Shown: positions 39,388-49,196, counted from the stretch's first letter. The stretch is 64,000 nt of DNA from Pseudobdellovibrionaceae bacterium (GCA_022843825.1 JALHMX010000014.1:1-64000), one strand, 5' to 3'. Notes: generated by a model from the letters alone, not told the origin. Numbers and translations are program-made.

Positions 39388-40338
39388 ATGGATCACTCGC
39401 ATCATAACCATGATCATGAACATGGTCATTCGCATACACCACAAGTGACAGCAAGCAATGAACGCAAAGTGTTTATCGCGTTTATACTTACATTTACTTT
39501 TATGATTGTGGAGGTCGTGGGTGGTGTGGTTTCAGGCTCATTGGCCCTTTTGGCAGACGCTGGACACATGTTGACTGACTCTGCAGCTTTAGCGTTGGCT
39601 TATGCGGCCTTTCGATTCGGACGGAAGGCCGCTGATGAAAAAAGAACTTTCGGATATTTACGTTTTGAAGTCGTTGCTGGATTTATCAACGCCATAACTC
39701 TTTTCGCAATTGTAGTGTGGATTATTTATGAGGCCTATCAGCGTCTTCAACGACCGTCGGATGTATTGGCTGGTCCTATGCTGGTCGTAGCGGTGATGGG
39801 CTTGTTGGTTAATCTTTTTGTTTTTTGGTATCTGACCCGCGGTGACAGTGAACATGTTAATATTAAGGGTGCTGCATTACATGTTATGGGCGATTTACTG
39901 GGATCTATCGGGGCTATAGTTGCTGCAATAGTTATTTATTTTACTGCATGGGCACCCATTGATCCAATTCTTTCCGTCATCGTTTCTTTGTTAATTTTAA
40001 AAAGCGCGTGGAGTCTTTTGGGAAAATCACTTCATATTTTGCTTGAAGGCGCTCCGGATCATATATCACCACGGTTAGTGGAAAATTATCTTTTAGAAAA
40101 TGTAAAAGGCGTAACCCGCGTCAGCCATGTTCATGTCTGGCAAATAACTTCAGGCCGCGTTTTAGCCACTTTACATGTACGGCCAACGACCGATGCAGAA
40201 GCAAAAGTCGTTGTTCAGTCTGTCGAAAAAACTTTAAAATCTCATTTTAATATCGAACATGCTACGGTGGCCGTGGATTGGAATGAGGGTGCTGAAAATT
40301 GCAGTTTGTCGGTCACAAGGAAGGAACACCATGAATAG
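39388..40338 (+). CDS. CDF-family cation (zinc) efflux transporter
   Basis: His-rich N-terminus; 'SGSLALLADAGHMLTDSAALALAYAAFR'; 'HVHVWQITSGRVLATLHV'. Confidence 0.95.
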   Translation: MDHSHHNHDHEHGHSHTPQVTASNERKVFIAFILTFTFMIVEVVGGVVSGSLALLADAGHMLTDSAALALAYAAFRFGRKAADEKRTFGYLRFEVVAGFINAITLFAIVVWIIYEAYQRLQRPSDVLAGPMLVVAVMGLLVNLFVFWYLTRGDSEHVNIKGAALHVMGDLLGSIGAIVAAIVIYFTAWAPIDPILSVIVSLLILKSAWSLLGKSLHILLEGAPDHISPRLVENYLLENVKGVTRVSHVHVWQITSGRVLATLHVRPTTDAEAKVVVQSVEKTLKSHFNIEHATVAVDWNEGAENCSLSVTRKEHHE

Positions 40339-41461
40339 GTTTGTTAAAATTTTTTCTATTTTAAGTTTAATCACATTATTTTCAGCATGTAAAAACAGCG
40401 GCGACGATACTCCAGGATATACACCACCTCCGCAAGAAGAGTTTGCCTACGTTTCTAATGTAAATACGGCGGGTGGGGCTACAGTAGATACGGTCTCTAT
40501 GTTACGGATTAATCCTGACACCGGAGTGCTTGAGCCCTTAACACCGGCCTTTGTGAATGTAGGTAATGACCCCTATGACTTAATCATGACTCCCAATGGA
40601 CAGAATTTGTATGTGGCGGATTCTTTATCGGATACCGTCAGACAGTTTTCTGTTAATACCAGCACTGGTTTATTGACACCCCTAACTCCAGCGTCAGTCA
40701 GTCAGGGGCCAATCCCTTATGCTATGGTGGTGACCCATGACAATCGTTTTATGTATGGGGCTAATGACTCATCACCAGGGACGATTCATCAGTATCAAAT
40801 TCAAACGGGCGGAGTTTTGTCGGCATTAACTCCAGCTTCGATAACAACAAGTAATAAAGTGTGGTTTGTGACTTTAACGCCGAATTCGCTTTTTCTTTAT
40901 GCCACGATTTACCAGTCTCCTGGAGAGATAGCGATGTTTTCGGTAAATCAAACGACAGGAGTATTAACAGCATTAGCTCCCGCCACAGTGGCAACGGCGA
41001 ATGAACCTTGGCATATCAATGTGCATCCAAATGGTTTATTTGTTTACATAACTAATCGCGGCAGTAACAGCGTGGGAGTTTATTCTATTAATACGGGGAA
41101 TGGACAATTAACGGAAATTCCCGGATCACCATATGCAACAGGAAATGGTCCTATTGGTTTGGCTATAGATCCACAAGGACGGTTTTTGTATACCGGAAAT
41201 TCAAACGCAAATACGGTGTCTATATTTACAATTAATACAGGAACTGGAGTGTTAACTTTGGCAGGAACCGTAGGTCCTATCGCTGGCGGAGCGTACGGTC
41301 TTGAAGTCGATAATACGGGAAATTATCTTTACGTCGCCAATCACGCATCCAATACGGTTTCCATGTACGCTATTAATCAAACCACAGGATTACTAACGCC
41401 ACTAACGCCGGCCACGGTCACAGTAGGAACTAATCCGCGGTTTATTCGTTTGCGACGGTAG
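40331..41461 (+). CDS. YncE/lactonase-like beta-propeller lipoprotein
   Basis: Lipobox 'LITLFSACKN'; repeats 'YVADSLSDTVRQFSVNTSTGLLTPLTPASV' ('NT.TG.LT.L.PA'). Confidence 0.85.
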   Translation: MNRFVKIFSILSLITLFSACKNSGDDTPGYTPPPQEEFAYVSNVNTAGGATVDTVSMLRINPDTGVLEPLTPAFVNVGNDPYDLIMTPNGQNLYVADSLSDTVRQFSVNTSTGLLTPLTPASVSQGPIPYAMVVTHDNRFMYGANDSSPGTIHQYQIQTGGVLSALTPASITTSNKVWFVTLTPNSLFLYATIYQSPGEIAMFSVNQTTGVLTALAPATVATANEPWHINVHPNGLFVYITNRGSNSVGVYSINTGNGQLTEIPGSPYATGNGPIGLAIDPQGRFLYTGNSNANTVSIFTINTGTGVLTLAGTVGPIAGGAYGLEVDNTGNYLYVANHASNTVSMYAINQTTGLLTPLTPATVTVGTNPRFIRLRR

Positions 41462-41915
41462 AACGATGATTTTTAAAATATTTTAACGGAACGATCAGCA
41501 TTCCAAAGTTAGAGCAGCCCTCTTTTCCTTGAATAGAGTGATGTATTTTGTGGGCTGAGTTGACTCCGATGGTGTACCAATTAGATTTAAATTTAAATAA
41601 TTTCCAGCGGCGATGAATAATAATTTCATGCACGAAAAAATAAGCAATACCATAGGCCATTATACCAAAACCAATGGCGCCTATCATTGGGAGATTATAA
41701 ATACTATTAAGTAAAATCATAAAAAAACTGGGAACCGCAAAAAAGAGCGCAAAGAAATCATTATACTGATAGGATCTATTGGGATTTGGGGTGTGATGAT
41801 CATAATGTAATACCCATAGTGGACCATGCATGATGTATTTATGCAGAAACCAGGCTACAAATTCCATCATCCAAAAAGTGATAAAAACTATAAATAAAAA
41901 TTTCCAAGGAGTCAT
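41442..41915 (-). CDS. crtZ: Beta-carotene hydroxylase-like (CrtZ family)
   Basis: Histidine clusters 'HKYIMHG', 'HYDHH', 'FFVHEIIIHRRW', 'HKIHHS' in a ~157-aa membrane protein at the end of a crt operon. Confidence 0.85.
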   Translation of the reverse strand: MTPWKFLFIVFITFWMMEFVAWFLHKYIMHGPLWVLHYDHHTPNPNRSYQYNDFFALFFAVPSFFMILLNSIYNLPMIGAIGFGIMAYGIAYFFVHEIIIHRRWKLFKFKSNWYTIGVNSAHKIHHSIQGKEGCSNFGMLIVPLKYFKNHRSTVANE

Positions 41916-41916
41916 C

Positions 41917-42651
41917 TTAGGTTTTCCTTTTAATGAGCTTTAAGAAATCATTTTTTAAAAGCATAAATAAAATCAGACCCTGACAGAGCATCACATTTGT
42001 AGCCAAGAAAAAGATACTTTCTTCGATCGGCAAATTCCCTAACTTAAATCCAGTGGTTTGAGTTGTAGAAATACTCCATACTCCATCATAAATGGCATAG
42101 GCATCAACAATCCACAGATACATTGTCGGCGGGAGCAGACAAAGCATGTAAACTTTAATATTTCGAATAAGATGTTGACCGCCGACCACCCATTGTAAAA
42201 GCGCAACAGGTAGTGCCCAGACTAATATTAATCCTAAATAGCGAGTACTGGTGTTAAACAAAAAGTAAATACTGAGTACAAAGAACAGGCTTAGTAATGT
42301 TGTTACGACTGGTTTTAGAACGGTTACTTCAGACGAAGTCGTAATTTTATTTTTACTAAAGATAAATAAGCACCAAAACGAAGTCATCATGGTTTGCAAA
42401 ATAAAAAACATATACTCTTCAAAGGGAACATAGCCAATTTTGAAAAGTATATTATGATCTTCATAGGACCACACGCCACTTTTAACTAAGTAATTATCCC
42501 ACGGTGTGGTGTAGGTCATAGCTAAAAACATTAGAAAAAACATTCCTTGCTTTAAATTTGTTTTTTCAGCATAGCGACTTTTTTGATAGTAAATTATGCC
42601 TGCAATAACCAAAGGAATAATAAAAATAAGTAGAAATTGCAAATAGGTCAT
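41917..42651 (-). CDS. Fused-type (CrtYcd) lycopene cyclase domain protein
   Basis: 'MTYTTPWDNYLVKSGVWSYEDHNILFKIGYVPFEEYMFFILQT' and second repeat 'KLGNLPIEESIFFLATNVML'. Confidence 0.88.
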   Translation of the reverse strand: MTYLQFLLIFIIPLVIAGIIYYQKSRYAEKTNLKQGMFFLMFLAMTYTTPWDNYLVKSGVWSYEDHNILFKIGYVPFEEYMFFILQTMMTSFWCLFIFSKNKITTSSEVTVLKPVVTTLLSLFFVLSIYFLFNTSTRYLGLILVWALPVALLQWVVGGQHLIRNIKVYMLCLLPPTMYLWIVDAYAIYDGVWSISTTQTTGFKLGNLPIEESIFFLATNVMLCQGLILFMLLKNDFLKLIKRKT

Positions 42652-43523
42652 AATGCACTTTCAGGAGTTAAGTTGGTTTTCTTTTTAATCCAAAACCCAA
42701 AATAAAACACTCGAGGTAAAGTTTTTAGAAGAACTAGGGCTTTTTCAAAGCCACTCAGGTAGGTTCTACCTGATAAGACTTCATAGTTATTTTTAATAAT
42801 TTTTAGCCCAATGCTTCTATAAATTTCTGCAGCCAGTAAAATAACAAATCGACAATTTAAAGGGATATAAGGAAGCCCTTGATAACCCTTACGGTAATAG
42901 TTATTGGCTTTTTCTAAATACTTCTTAATCAATATTTTTAAGGCCTCTGGCGTGGGCCCAGATTTACTCATTTGATCTAGATTTAGATTAGTGGCATTAA
43001 GTTCTTCCATCGGTAAATATTGCCGTTGGTTTTGTGCGTCCTCTAAAATATCCCGACAGATATTAGTAAGTTGCATTGCCTTACCTAAGCTAACCGCAAA
43101 AGGATAGGCTTCAGGATCTTTAACACCCATCAGGGGATTCATCATAAGGCCGACTACACCGGCTACATGGTAGCAGTATTTATCAAGATCTGCTTCAGTA
43201 TTGACAGTGTTCAGATTTACATCGAATTCAGCTCCTAGGACCAATTCTAACAAATGTCTCCGTGAAACTCCTTTTTCTTCAAGTCCTAAGATTTCAGTCT
43301 GCAAATCACTAAGAAGTTCAGGATGATTTAATGTGTGTTTAATTTTTGAAATGGCTTTTAATGACTCGTCAGGGCTAAGCTCATCCGCGCAGTCATCTAC
43401 ATAGCGACAAAAACGATAGAGCTCTGAAATATTTTGTAGTTTTTCAACGGGCAACATGACTGCAGCAAAGTAAAAACTTTTCCCATTTTTTGCCAATATT
43501 TCAATGGATTGATCCGCCTTCAT
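42648..43523 (-). CDS. crtB: Phytoene synthase
   Basis: 'SFYFAAVMLP', 'YRFCRYVDDCADE', 'LGKAMQLTNICRDILEDAQNQRQYLP'. Confidence 0.95.
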   Translation of the reverse strand: MKADQSIEILAKNGKSFYFAAVMLPVEKLQNISELYRFCRYVDDCADELSPDESLKAISKIKHTLNHPELLSDLQTEILGLEEKGVSRRHLLELVLGAEFDVNLNTVNTEADLDKYCYHVAGVVGLMMNPLMGVKDPEAYPFAVSLGKAMQLTNICRDILEDAQNQRQYLPMEELNATNLNLDQMSKSGPTPEALKILIKKYLEKANNYYRKGYQGLPYIPLNCRFVILLAAEIYRSIGLKIIKNNYEVLSGRTYLSGFEKALVLLKTLPRVFYFGFWIKKKTNLTPESAL

Positions 43524-43524
43524 A

Positions 43525-45015
43525 TTATGACCATGCCATAATTTCTGCAGCTTTGGGTACGACTTTTTCAATAACCTTAGCCGAGCTCAGCACGCCCGGC
43601 ACACCTGCTCCAGGGTGGGTATTGGCACCCACAAAGTACAATCCTTTAATATCTTCAGAGCGATTGTGAAAACGAAAGTAGGCTGACTGAGTCATGGTAG
43701 GTTCAATTCCAAAAGCCGCACCGTGTTCACTTCGTAAGTCACTTTCGAAATAAGTAGGATTGATATGAAAATCAACATCTAAGTTATCAATAAGTCCTGG
43801 AAGATAATTTTTATCCAACCATTGATAAATTTTTTCCTTATAAATACTTTGCTCAGTTTCCCAATTGATCTTACTTAAATTATTAGGTACGGGGGCTAAA
43901 ACATAGAAACACTCTTTACCATCTGGAGCCATGGATCTGTCGGTGCGAGTCGGAGCATGCAAATAAAGGCTAAAGTCATCGGGAAGAACTTTTTTCTGAA
44001 AAATATCTTTAAGTAATCCCTCGTAGCGGGGGCCCATTAAAATGGTATGATGTTTGATATTTGGATATTGTTTTTTAGTTCCAAAGTAAGCGACAAATAA
44101 ACTCATGGAATGAGTTTTAAGCTTTAGTCGCCAATCTGAATGCGTAGATCGATCGGTATTTTTAATCATATCACGGTACACTCGAACAGGATCTGCATTA
44201 GAAACAAGAACATCACAAGGATAATAACTTTCATCGGTTGTTATAACGCCGCGAACGACACCGTCTTTAACATCAATGCGGTGGATGGGCTTATTTTTTA
44301 TAACATGAGCGCCCTTCTTTATAAGAAGCTTTTCAAAAGCGTTAACCAAAGCATTAGTTCCGCCTTTAATAAAGTGAACTCCCCATTTTCTTTCGAGCCA
44401 ATGAATAAGAAGATAAATAGACGTGATTTTAGTTGGATCGCCTCCGACCAATAGAGGCTCAAAGCTGAAAGCCTGCCTTAAGCGCTCGTCCTTAATATAA
44501 GTTGATACTAAGGAGTATACACTTTTGTAATTTTTAAGCTTTATCATATCCGGCAAAACGCGAAGCATAGAAGCCACGCTGTCAAAGGGGTGATCGGCCA
44601 GTTGCGTATATCCAACATCAAATATTTTTTCGGCATGCAGGGCCAGTTTTTTGTATCCATCCACATCTGATGGACTAAGCTTTCGAATATTTTCAATCAG
44701 CCTTTCTTCATCTCCAACGTAGTCAAAGTGTGTTTGATCCTGAAAGACTATACGGTAAAAGGGATCGATGGGCATAAGCTCAAAATAATCTTTAGGATTT
44801 TCGTTCAAAAGTTCAAACAGTTCGTTAATCAAATAGGGCGCCGTGATGACCGTAGGGCCCGCATCAAAAGTGTAGCCGTCTTTTTTAAACACAGAGGCTC
44901 GACCACCTAATTGATCACGTGCCTCGATGATGGTGACGTCGTAACCTTTGTTGAGCAGGCGTACAGCCGAGGCTAATCCACCAAATCCAGATCCCATAAC
45001 AACAGCTTTTTTCAT
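43525..45015 (-). CDS. crtI: Phytoene desaturase
   Basis: 'AVVMGSGFGGLASAVRLLNKGYDVTIIEARDQLGGRASVFKKDGYTFDAGPTVITAP' and C-terminal 'GLYFVGANTHPGAGVPGVLSSAKV'. Confidence 0.96.
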   Translation of the reverse strand: MKKAVVMGSGFGGLASAVRLLNKGYDVTIIEARDQLGGRASVFKKDGYTFDAGPTVITAPYLINELFELLNENPKDYFELMPIDPFYRIVFQDQTHFDYVGDEERLIENIRKLSPSDVDGYKKLALHAEKIFDVGYTQLADHPFDSVASMLRVLPDMIKLKNYKSVYSLVSTYIKDERLRQAFSFEPLLVGGDPTKITSIYLLIHWLERKWGVHFIKGGTNALVNAFEKLLIKKGAHVIKNKPIHRIDVKDGVVRGVITTDESYYPCDVLVSNADPVRVYRDMIKNTDRSTHSDWRLKLKTHSMSLFVAYFGTKKQYPNIKHHTILMGPRYEGLLKDIFQKKVLPDDFSLYLHAPTRTDRSMAPDGKECFYVLAPVPNNLSKINWETEQSIYKEKIYQWLDKNYLPGLIDNLDVDFHINPTYFESDLRSEHGAAFGIEPTMTQSAYFRFHNRSEDIKGLYFVGANTHPGAGVPGVLSSAKVIEKVVPKAAEIMAWS

Positions 45016-45785
45016 TTTATCCTCTTTAAATCTTCAGTTTTACAAAGCCGATCAATAAAGCAGTAGTACAGACCAAAATTAACATTATAGTTTTGGTGGT
45101 GAGCTGCGTGGTGAGTACCAGAGATAAAATACTTTAGAAGTTTAGGTTGTCTAATAATTTCTACGCCAAGATGATTGGAAATGGCGGTCAAAGTCATAAA
45201 AACCATATAAAATATAATAACCAGTGGATGAAGTGGGATGACCAGCACGGCTAAAGGTAAATAGGCAGCTAATACAATGGCTTCAAAGGGATGAAACGAA
45301 AAAGAGGCCCAGGGGCTGGTATTTTTTGATAGGTGATGGATATAGTGGATATGTTTAAATATTTTTTTGTGATGCATCCAGCGGTGAGTAAAATAAAAAT
45401 ACACTTCATGACTTAAGCTGAGTAATAAAAAACTGATGGGCAAGTAAATTAGTCCCAGAGCCTTTAAGTCTATATAAATTAAAGTCCATTCATTTTGCCA
45501 CAGCCAGCCGATAAGTACACCGGCAAAGGCAAATATAAGACTAGATATAAATGAGTACTTTATTTCTGTCGAGATTTGATTTTTAGCGAAAGCACCGTTG
45601 TGCAAATACCCTGATTTCAAATTTCTTTGGGGCCAAAAATAAAAATAAAACGGCGCAACAGCAACAATGTATCTGATGACGATAAATCCATAGATCACTA
45701 AAAATGCCATAGCAAAACCGGATGCCGTCGATAAGTTGATCGGCAAATAGGAATCAATTTTTTGATAATGATCTAGACTAAACAT
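45012..45785 (-). CDS. Sterol desaturase/fatty acid hydroxylase superfamily (probable carotenoid-modifying)
   Basis: 'SHEVYFYFTHRWMHHKKIFKHIHYIHHLS' and 'GTHHAAHHQNYNVNFG' histidine boxes; within crt operon. Confidence 0.8.
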   Translation of the reverse strand: MFSLDHYQKIDSYLPINLSTASGFAMAFLVIYGFIVIRYIVAVAPFYFYFWPQRNLKSGYLHNGAFAKNQISTEIKYSFISSLIFAFAGVLIGWLWQNEWTLIYIDLKALGLIYLPISFLLLSLSHEVYFYFTHRWMHHKKIFKHIHYIHHLSKNTSPWASFSFHPFEAIVLAAYLPLAVLVIPLHPLVIIFYMVFMTLTAISNHLGVEIIRQPKLLKYFISGTHHAAHHQNYNVNFGLYYCFIDRLCKTEDLKRIK

Positions 45786-45789
45786 GCAT

Positions 45790-46800
45790 TTAAAGAGGTT
45801 TCAAAATTTTATCGAGTAACTCAAGAGTTAGTTTTTTAAGTTTTGGGTTTGAAGTAATAATCTCGGATTTTAGGATCTCGTCTTTTAAGGATTTTACCTG
45901 CTTTAAACAGGCTTGTAAGGTTTGCCTACTGTTGAATAGATCTTCGACCTCTTGAATATCTTTAGTGGATGTAAGATTGCGTGGTTTATTTAAGATCTCG
46001 CTTATCGTTGGAAAATCTTCAGGATAGTTTTTTGCGTGTGTCGCCACCAGAAAACTTATTTTTCCTTCCTTGATATCGCAGCCGCGACTGTCACGCTGCT
46101 TATTTCCATATAAATCAATAATGTCATCTTGAAGTTGAAACAGTATTCCAATTTTATTAAAAAGTTTTTGTACGTCTTTACTTTCAAAAGGCGAATGGGA
46201 AGAAATCATATTTACGCCGACCGCGAGATCTGAAAATAGGGCCGCAGTTTTTAAAGCAACACAATCCATATACTTATTGTAAATAAGTTCAGGAATGCTT
46301 AGGTTATTTAATTCTTGTTCGAGGCTCTGACCGTCGACAATTCGACAAGCCATTTTAGAAAACAAAAGCATTAATTTATTTTTAGTGTCAGAAGCTATGG
46401 AGCTATTGAGGACAGGTTGAGTCGCTGACATCATAAGAAAGTCGCCCGCATTCATTGCTTGTACATCGCCAAACTTTGTCCACAGCGTTAACTGCCCCCT
46501 TCGATGCGTGTCACGATCTTGAATGTCATCATGAATAAGCGTGGCATTATGAAGTATTTCACATGTGGTAGCCCAAGCTAAAAGGTCCGGCATTTTTGCT
46601 TGAGTTAATTGTCCAAACTTATAGGCCAAAAAGGGACGAATCATCTTTCCTGGTGTTAAAAAGTGATTGTGAACTATATGATTAAAGTAGCCATGGCTGT
46701 TTGAGTTGATTGTGTCCTTTATAAGATGACAGGTTTGAGATACGAAGTGTTCATAGCTGTTTTGCAGGGTTAATGAGTTAACGTGAGGTGTTGTCATCAT
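45790..46800 (-). CDS. crtE: Polyprenyl (geranylgeranyl) diphosphate synthase
   Basis: 'ATLIHDDIQDRDTHRRG' and 'LFQLQDDIIDLYG' aspartate-rich motifs; promoter-proximal gene of crt operon. Confidence 0.93.
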   Translation of the reverse strand: MMTTPHVNSLTLQNSYEHFVSQTCHLIKDTINSNSHGYFNHIVHNHFLTPGKMIRPFLAYKFGQLTQAKMPDLLAWATTCEILHNATLIHDDIQDRDTHRRGQLTLWTKFGDVQAMNAGDFLMMSATQPVLNSSIASDTKNKLMLLFSKMACRIVDGQSLEQELNNLSIPELIYNKYMDCVALKTAALFSDLAVGVNMISSHSPFESKDVQKLFNKIGILFQLQDDIIDLYGNKQRDSRGCDIKEGKISFLVATHAKNYPEDFPTISEILNKPRNLTSTKDIQEVEDLFNSRQTLQACLKQVKSLKDEILKSEIITSNPKLKKLTLELLDKILKPL

Positions 46801-46856
46801 TATAGTAAAGTCTCCTTTGCGGGTGCTTTAAGTAAATTAGTCGATGCCTTGCATTT

Positions 46857-46876
46857 TGTATAGAAAAATCTATACA
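46857..46876. promoter_or_regulatory. Candidate operator palindrome in divergent crt/MerR-B12 promoter
   Basis: TGTATAGA-AAAA-TCTATACA, perfect 8-bp arms; overlaps -35 TTGCAT (46849) / -10 TATACA (46871) reading toward the regulator. Confidence 0.6.
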
Positions 46877-46926
46877 TAATATGAAGCTGGTGTTAACTTC
46901 TGTGGAGCTTATTAAGTAGGCCAATT

Positions 46927-47829
46927 ATGCCAAAAGAAAACATATACACTATATCTGAAGTGACTAAGTTAACTGGAACCACTGAATTCTTACTCAGAAC
47001 TTGGGAGTTGCGTTATAATCTCGTTCAACCCAAAAGAACGACTACGGGACGGCGAGTCTATAGCTCTAAAGAAGTGATGAAGCTGTCCAAAATTGTCTCG
47101 TTGCTGGATCAAGGGTATAAAATTGGAAAATTGGCTGCATTAAGTCAGAAGGGCATAAATAAACTTGAAAACCAACAGCACCTAAATTTTAAAAGGCCTC
47201 AAGATCTTTACCCACCGGTCAAAAAAGTTTACGAGTATTTGATTGTCACTAACTGGTTAGAAATTAAAAAAATATTTCAGGACCAAAGAAAACGGCGGAC
47301 CAGCAGAGATTATTTAAAAAATTTTATTTTGCCAATAGCGACTGAGATGTCTCATAGATCGCAAGATCAACGAATTGACATTATACAAGAGCATATTTTG
47401 AGTTCATTGATTAAAGAAAACTTGTATGCGTTAAAGCCTTCAAATCGTAAAAGTAGCACAAAAATTTTGTTTGCGACGATTGAAGGCGATCATCACGATT
47501 TAGGTTTGTTAATTTCGAAAACCATAGCGGAAGCCTATGGAGCCCAGTGCATTTACTTAGGTAGCCATGTGCCGCAGAAAGAATTGGCGGAGGCTTGCAT
47601 CCGGTTGCAACCAGATTATATCGTCATTGGTACAAGTCTAAATACGGCGGGTCGCAATAGGGATAACTTATTAAAATATATTAACTTTGTCGATCAACAT
47701 ATTCCTCAAAAAGTTAATCTATGGTTAGGTGGCAATGCCACAGAAGGACTTTCATTGCATTTAGATCGTCCTTTTAAAATTTTTAGCAACTTAGACGAAT
47801 ATGCCCAACAACTTGAGGACAAAATATGA
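46927..47829 (+). CDS. MerR-family regulator with B12-binding domain (CarH/LitR-like)
   Basis: 'TISEVTKLTGTTEFLLRTWELRYNLVQPKRTTTGRRVYS' HTH; 'EHILSSLIKENLYAL' B12-binding helical region; 'TIEGDHHDLGLLISKTIAEAYG' DxHxxG. Confidence 0.9.
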   Translation: MPKENIYTISEVTKLTGTTEFLLRTWELRYNLVQPKRTTTGRRVYSSKEVMKLSKIVSLLDQGYKIGKLAALSQKGINKLENQQHLNFKRPQDLYPPVKKVYEYLIVTNWLEIKKIFQDQRKRRTSRDYLKNFILPIATEMSHRSQDQRIDIIQEHILSSLIKENLYALKPSNRKSSTKILFATIEGDHHDLGLLISKTIAEAYGAQCIYLGSHVPQKELAEACIRLQPDYIVIGTSLNTAGRNRDNLLKYINFVDQHIPQKVNLWLGGNATEGLSLHLDRPFKIFSNLDEYAQQLEDKI

Positions 47830-48317
47830 GATATTTTTTAATTATTTTTTTAGGGCTTATGGCTTATGCACAGGCTTTAAAACCTGATACAGAGTATTTT
47901 GTAAAAGCGGTCGCGGCTTATGAGTCCGAAAAAAACACCGAAATTAAAAAACAAACAGTGGAATCAGCACTCAAGCTTTTAGAGGAGAATTCTGATTATG
48001 CTTATTTATCTTATTGGAAAGCGGTCTTCCTTACTTTTGATTCTGAGCTACGCGACAAAGGACGACTGATTCCTTTTAGCATTATCGGCAGACTTTCTGA
48101 AATTAAAACCTTGCTTGAAAAAGCGAACCAAGAATATCCGTCTTATCATCATCATGCACCGGCTCGGACATTGGGGATTATGTATCTAAAAATGCCCTCT
48201 ATAACCGGTGGAAGCTATAAAAAATCATTGGAATTTCTCGAATCTGCTTATGCCGGCGCCCCGGACTTTCCTGACAATAAAAAATGGTTAGATCAAGTTC
48301 GCGACGAGATGAAGTAG
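47826..48317 (+). CDS. Secreted TPR-like protein
   Basis: Signal peptide; 'ARTLGIMYLKMPSITGGSYKKSLEFLESAYAGAPDFPDNKKWL'. Confidence 0.6.
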   Translation: MRYFLIIFLGLMAYAQALKPDTEYFVKAVAAYESEKNTEIKKQTVESALKLLEENSDYAYLSYWKAVFLTFDSELRDKGRLIPFSIIGRLSEIKTLLEKANQEYPSYHHHAPARTLGIMYLKMPSITGGSYKKSLEFLESAYAGAPDFPDNKKWLDQVRDEMK

Positions 48318-48323
48318 ATCGAG

Positions 48324-49037
48324 TTAGTTCATCCACTGTTCAAGCACATCTGTGCGTGTGACTTTAGTATCACACAAAACTTTTTGACAGATTTGTACTA
48401 GGTAGTGATTAGCTTCGTTAATAACTTTCTTTTTCATAATGCGAAATCTTAACCCGTAATTAAGCAGAACCTCATCCTCTCCTTGATCGATCAGTATTCC
48501 GCGCGCGTCTGATGTTTGAAAGTAAAGGGTCATAATCGCAGTTTCATCTTTAAAATTAGCACTTGAGGGGTACCATCCTCCGATGGCGAAGTTGGCAGCG
48601 ACCTCCATGTTTGTTGAAGTCGAAGAAAAGGCTTTGTCGACATATTCCTCTCCAATTTCAAACGGACTATTATTTTTGTGCCAGTTTAATGTCATGCCCC
48701 GAAACAAAATAATATCCGAGGGCAGTGGGGGAACAGTTTGAATAAGACGGCTAATATTTAGAATATCTTTAGCAGTTTGAGAATGTATATCTGCATCTAG
48801 TTGGTCCGCAGTCGATTTTCTTAAGTAGCTATTGATCTCAACGTAAAAGTCGTTCTGTTTGTCGATGTAGGCCCGTAAACTTTCTACTTCCTCTGTTGGT
48901 GCGCCGAAATAGGTCGGCGTATATTTTAAGTCATTGTAGAGGGCCTTGAAATCATAGGGTTTGGCTTGGGCTATAGAGCCTACAGCTAAAATTAAAGCAA
49001 TAAAAAGGCGAAAGTGGGTAAATACCATATTGAACAT
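48324..49037 (-). CDS. Secreted ADP-ribosyltransferase (R-S-E class, VIP2/C2-like)
   Basis: Signal peptide; 'ILFRGMTL' (R), 'DKAFSSTSTN' (STS), 'DQGEDEVLLNYGLRFRI' (ExE). Confidence 0.85.
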   Translation of the reverse strand: MFNMVFTHFRLFIALILAVGSIAQAKPYDFKALYNDLKYTPTYFGAPTEEVESLRAYIDKQNDFYVEINSYLRKSTADQLDADIHSQTAKDILNISRLIQTVPPLPSDIILFRGMTLNWHKNNSPFEIGEEYVDKAFSSTSTNMEVAANFAIGGWYPSSANFKDETAIMTLYFQTSDARGILIDQGEDEVLLNYGLRFRIMKKKVINEANHYLVQICQKVLCDTKVTRTDVLEQWMN

Positions 49038-49196
49038 TTTTGCTGGTTCTATGCCAGCGTCAACGCCAGTAATAACGTTCTAACACGTCTAATTGTCTAG
49101 ATATTTTACATTTAGCCCTGTAATTGTCAGTACCAGAATTCCACGTAGCGGGCAAAGTAGTATATTATAAATGAAAAAAAGCCTATAGTTTTTCAT

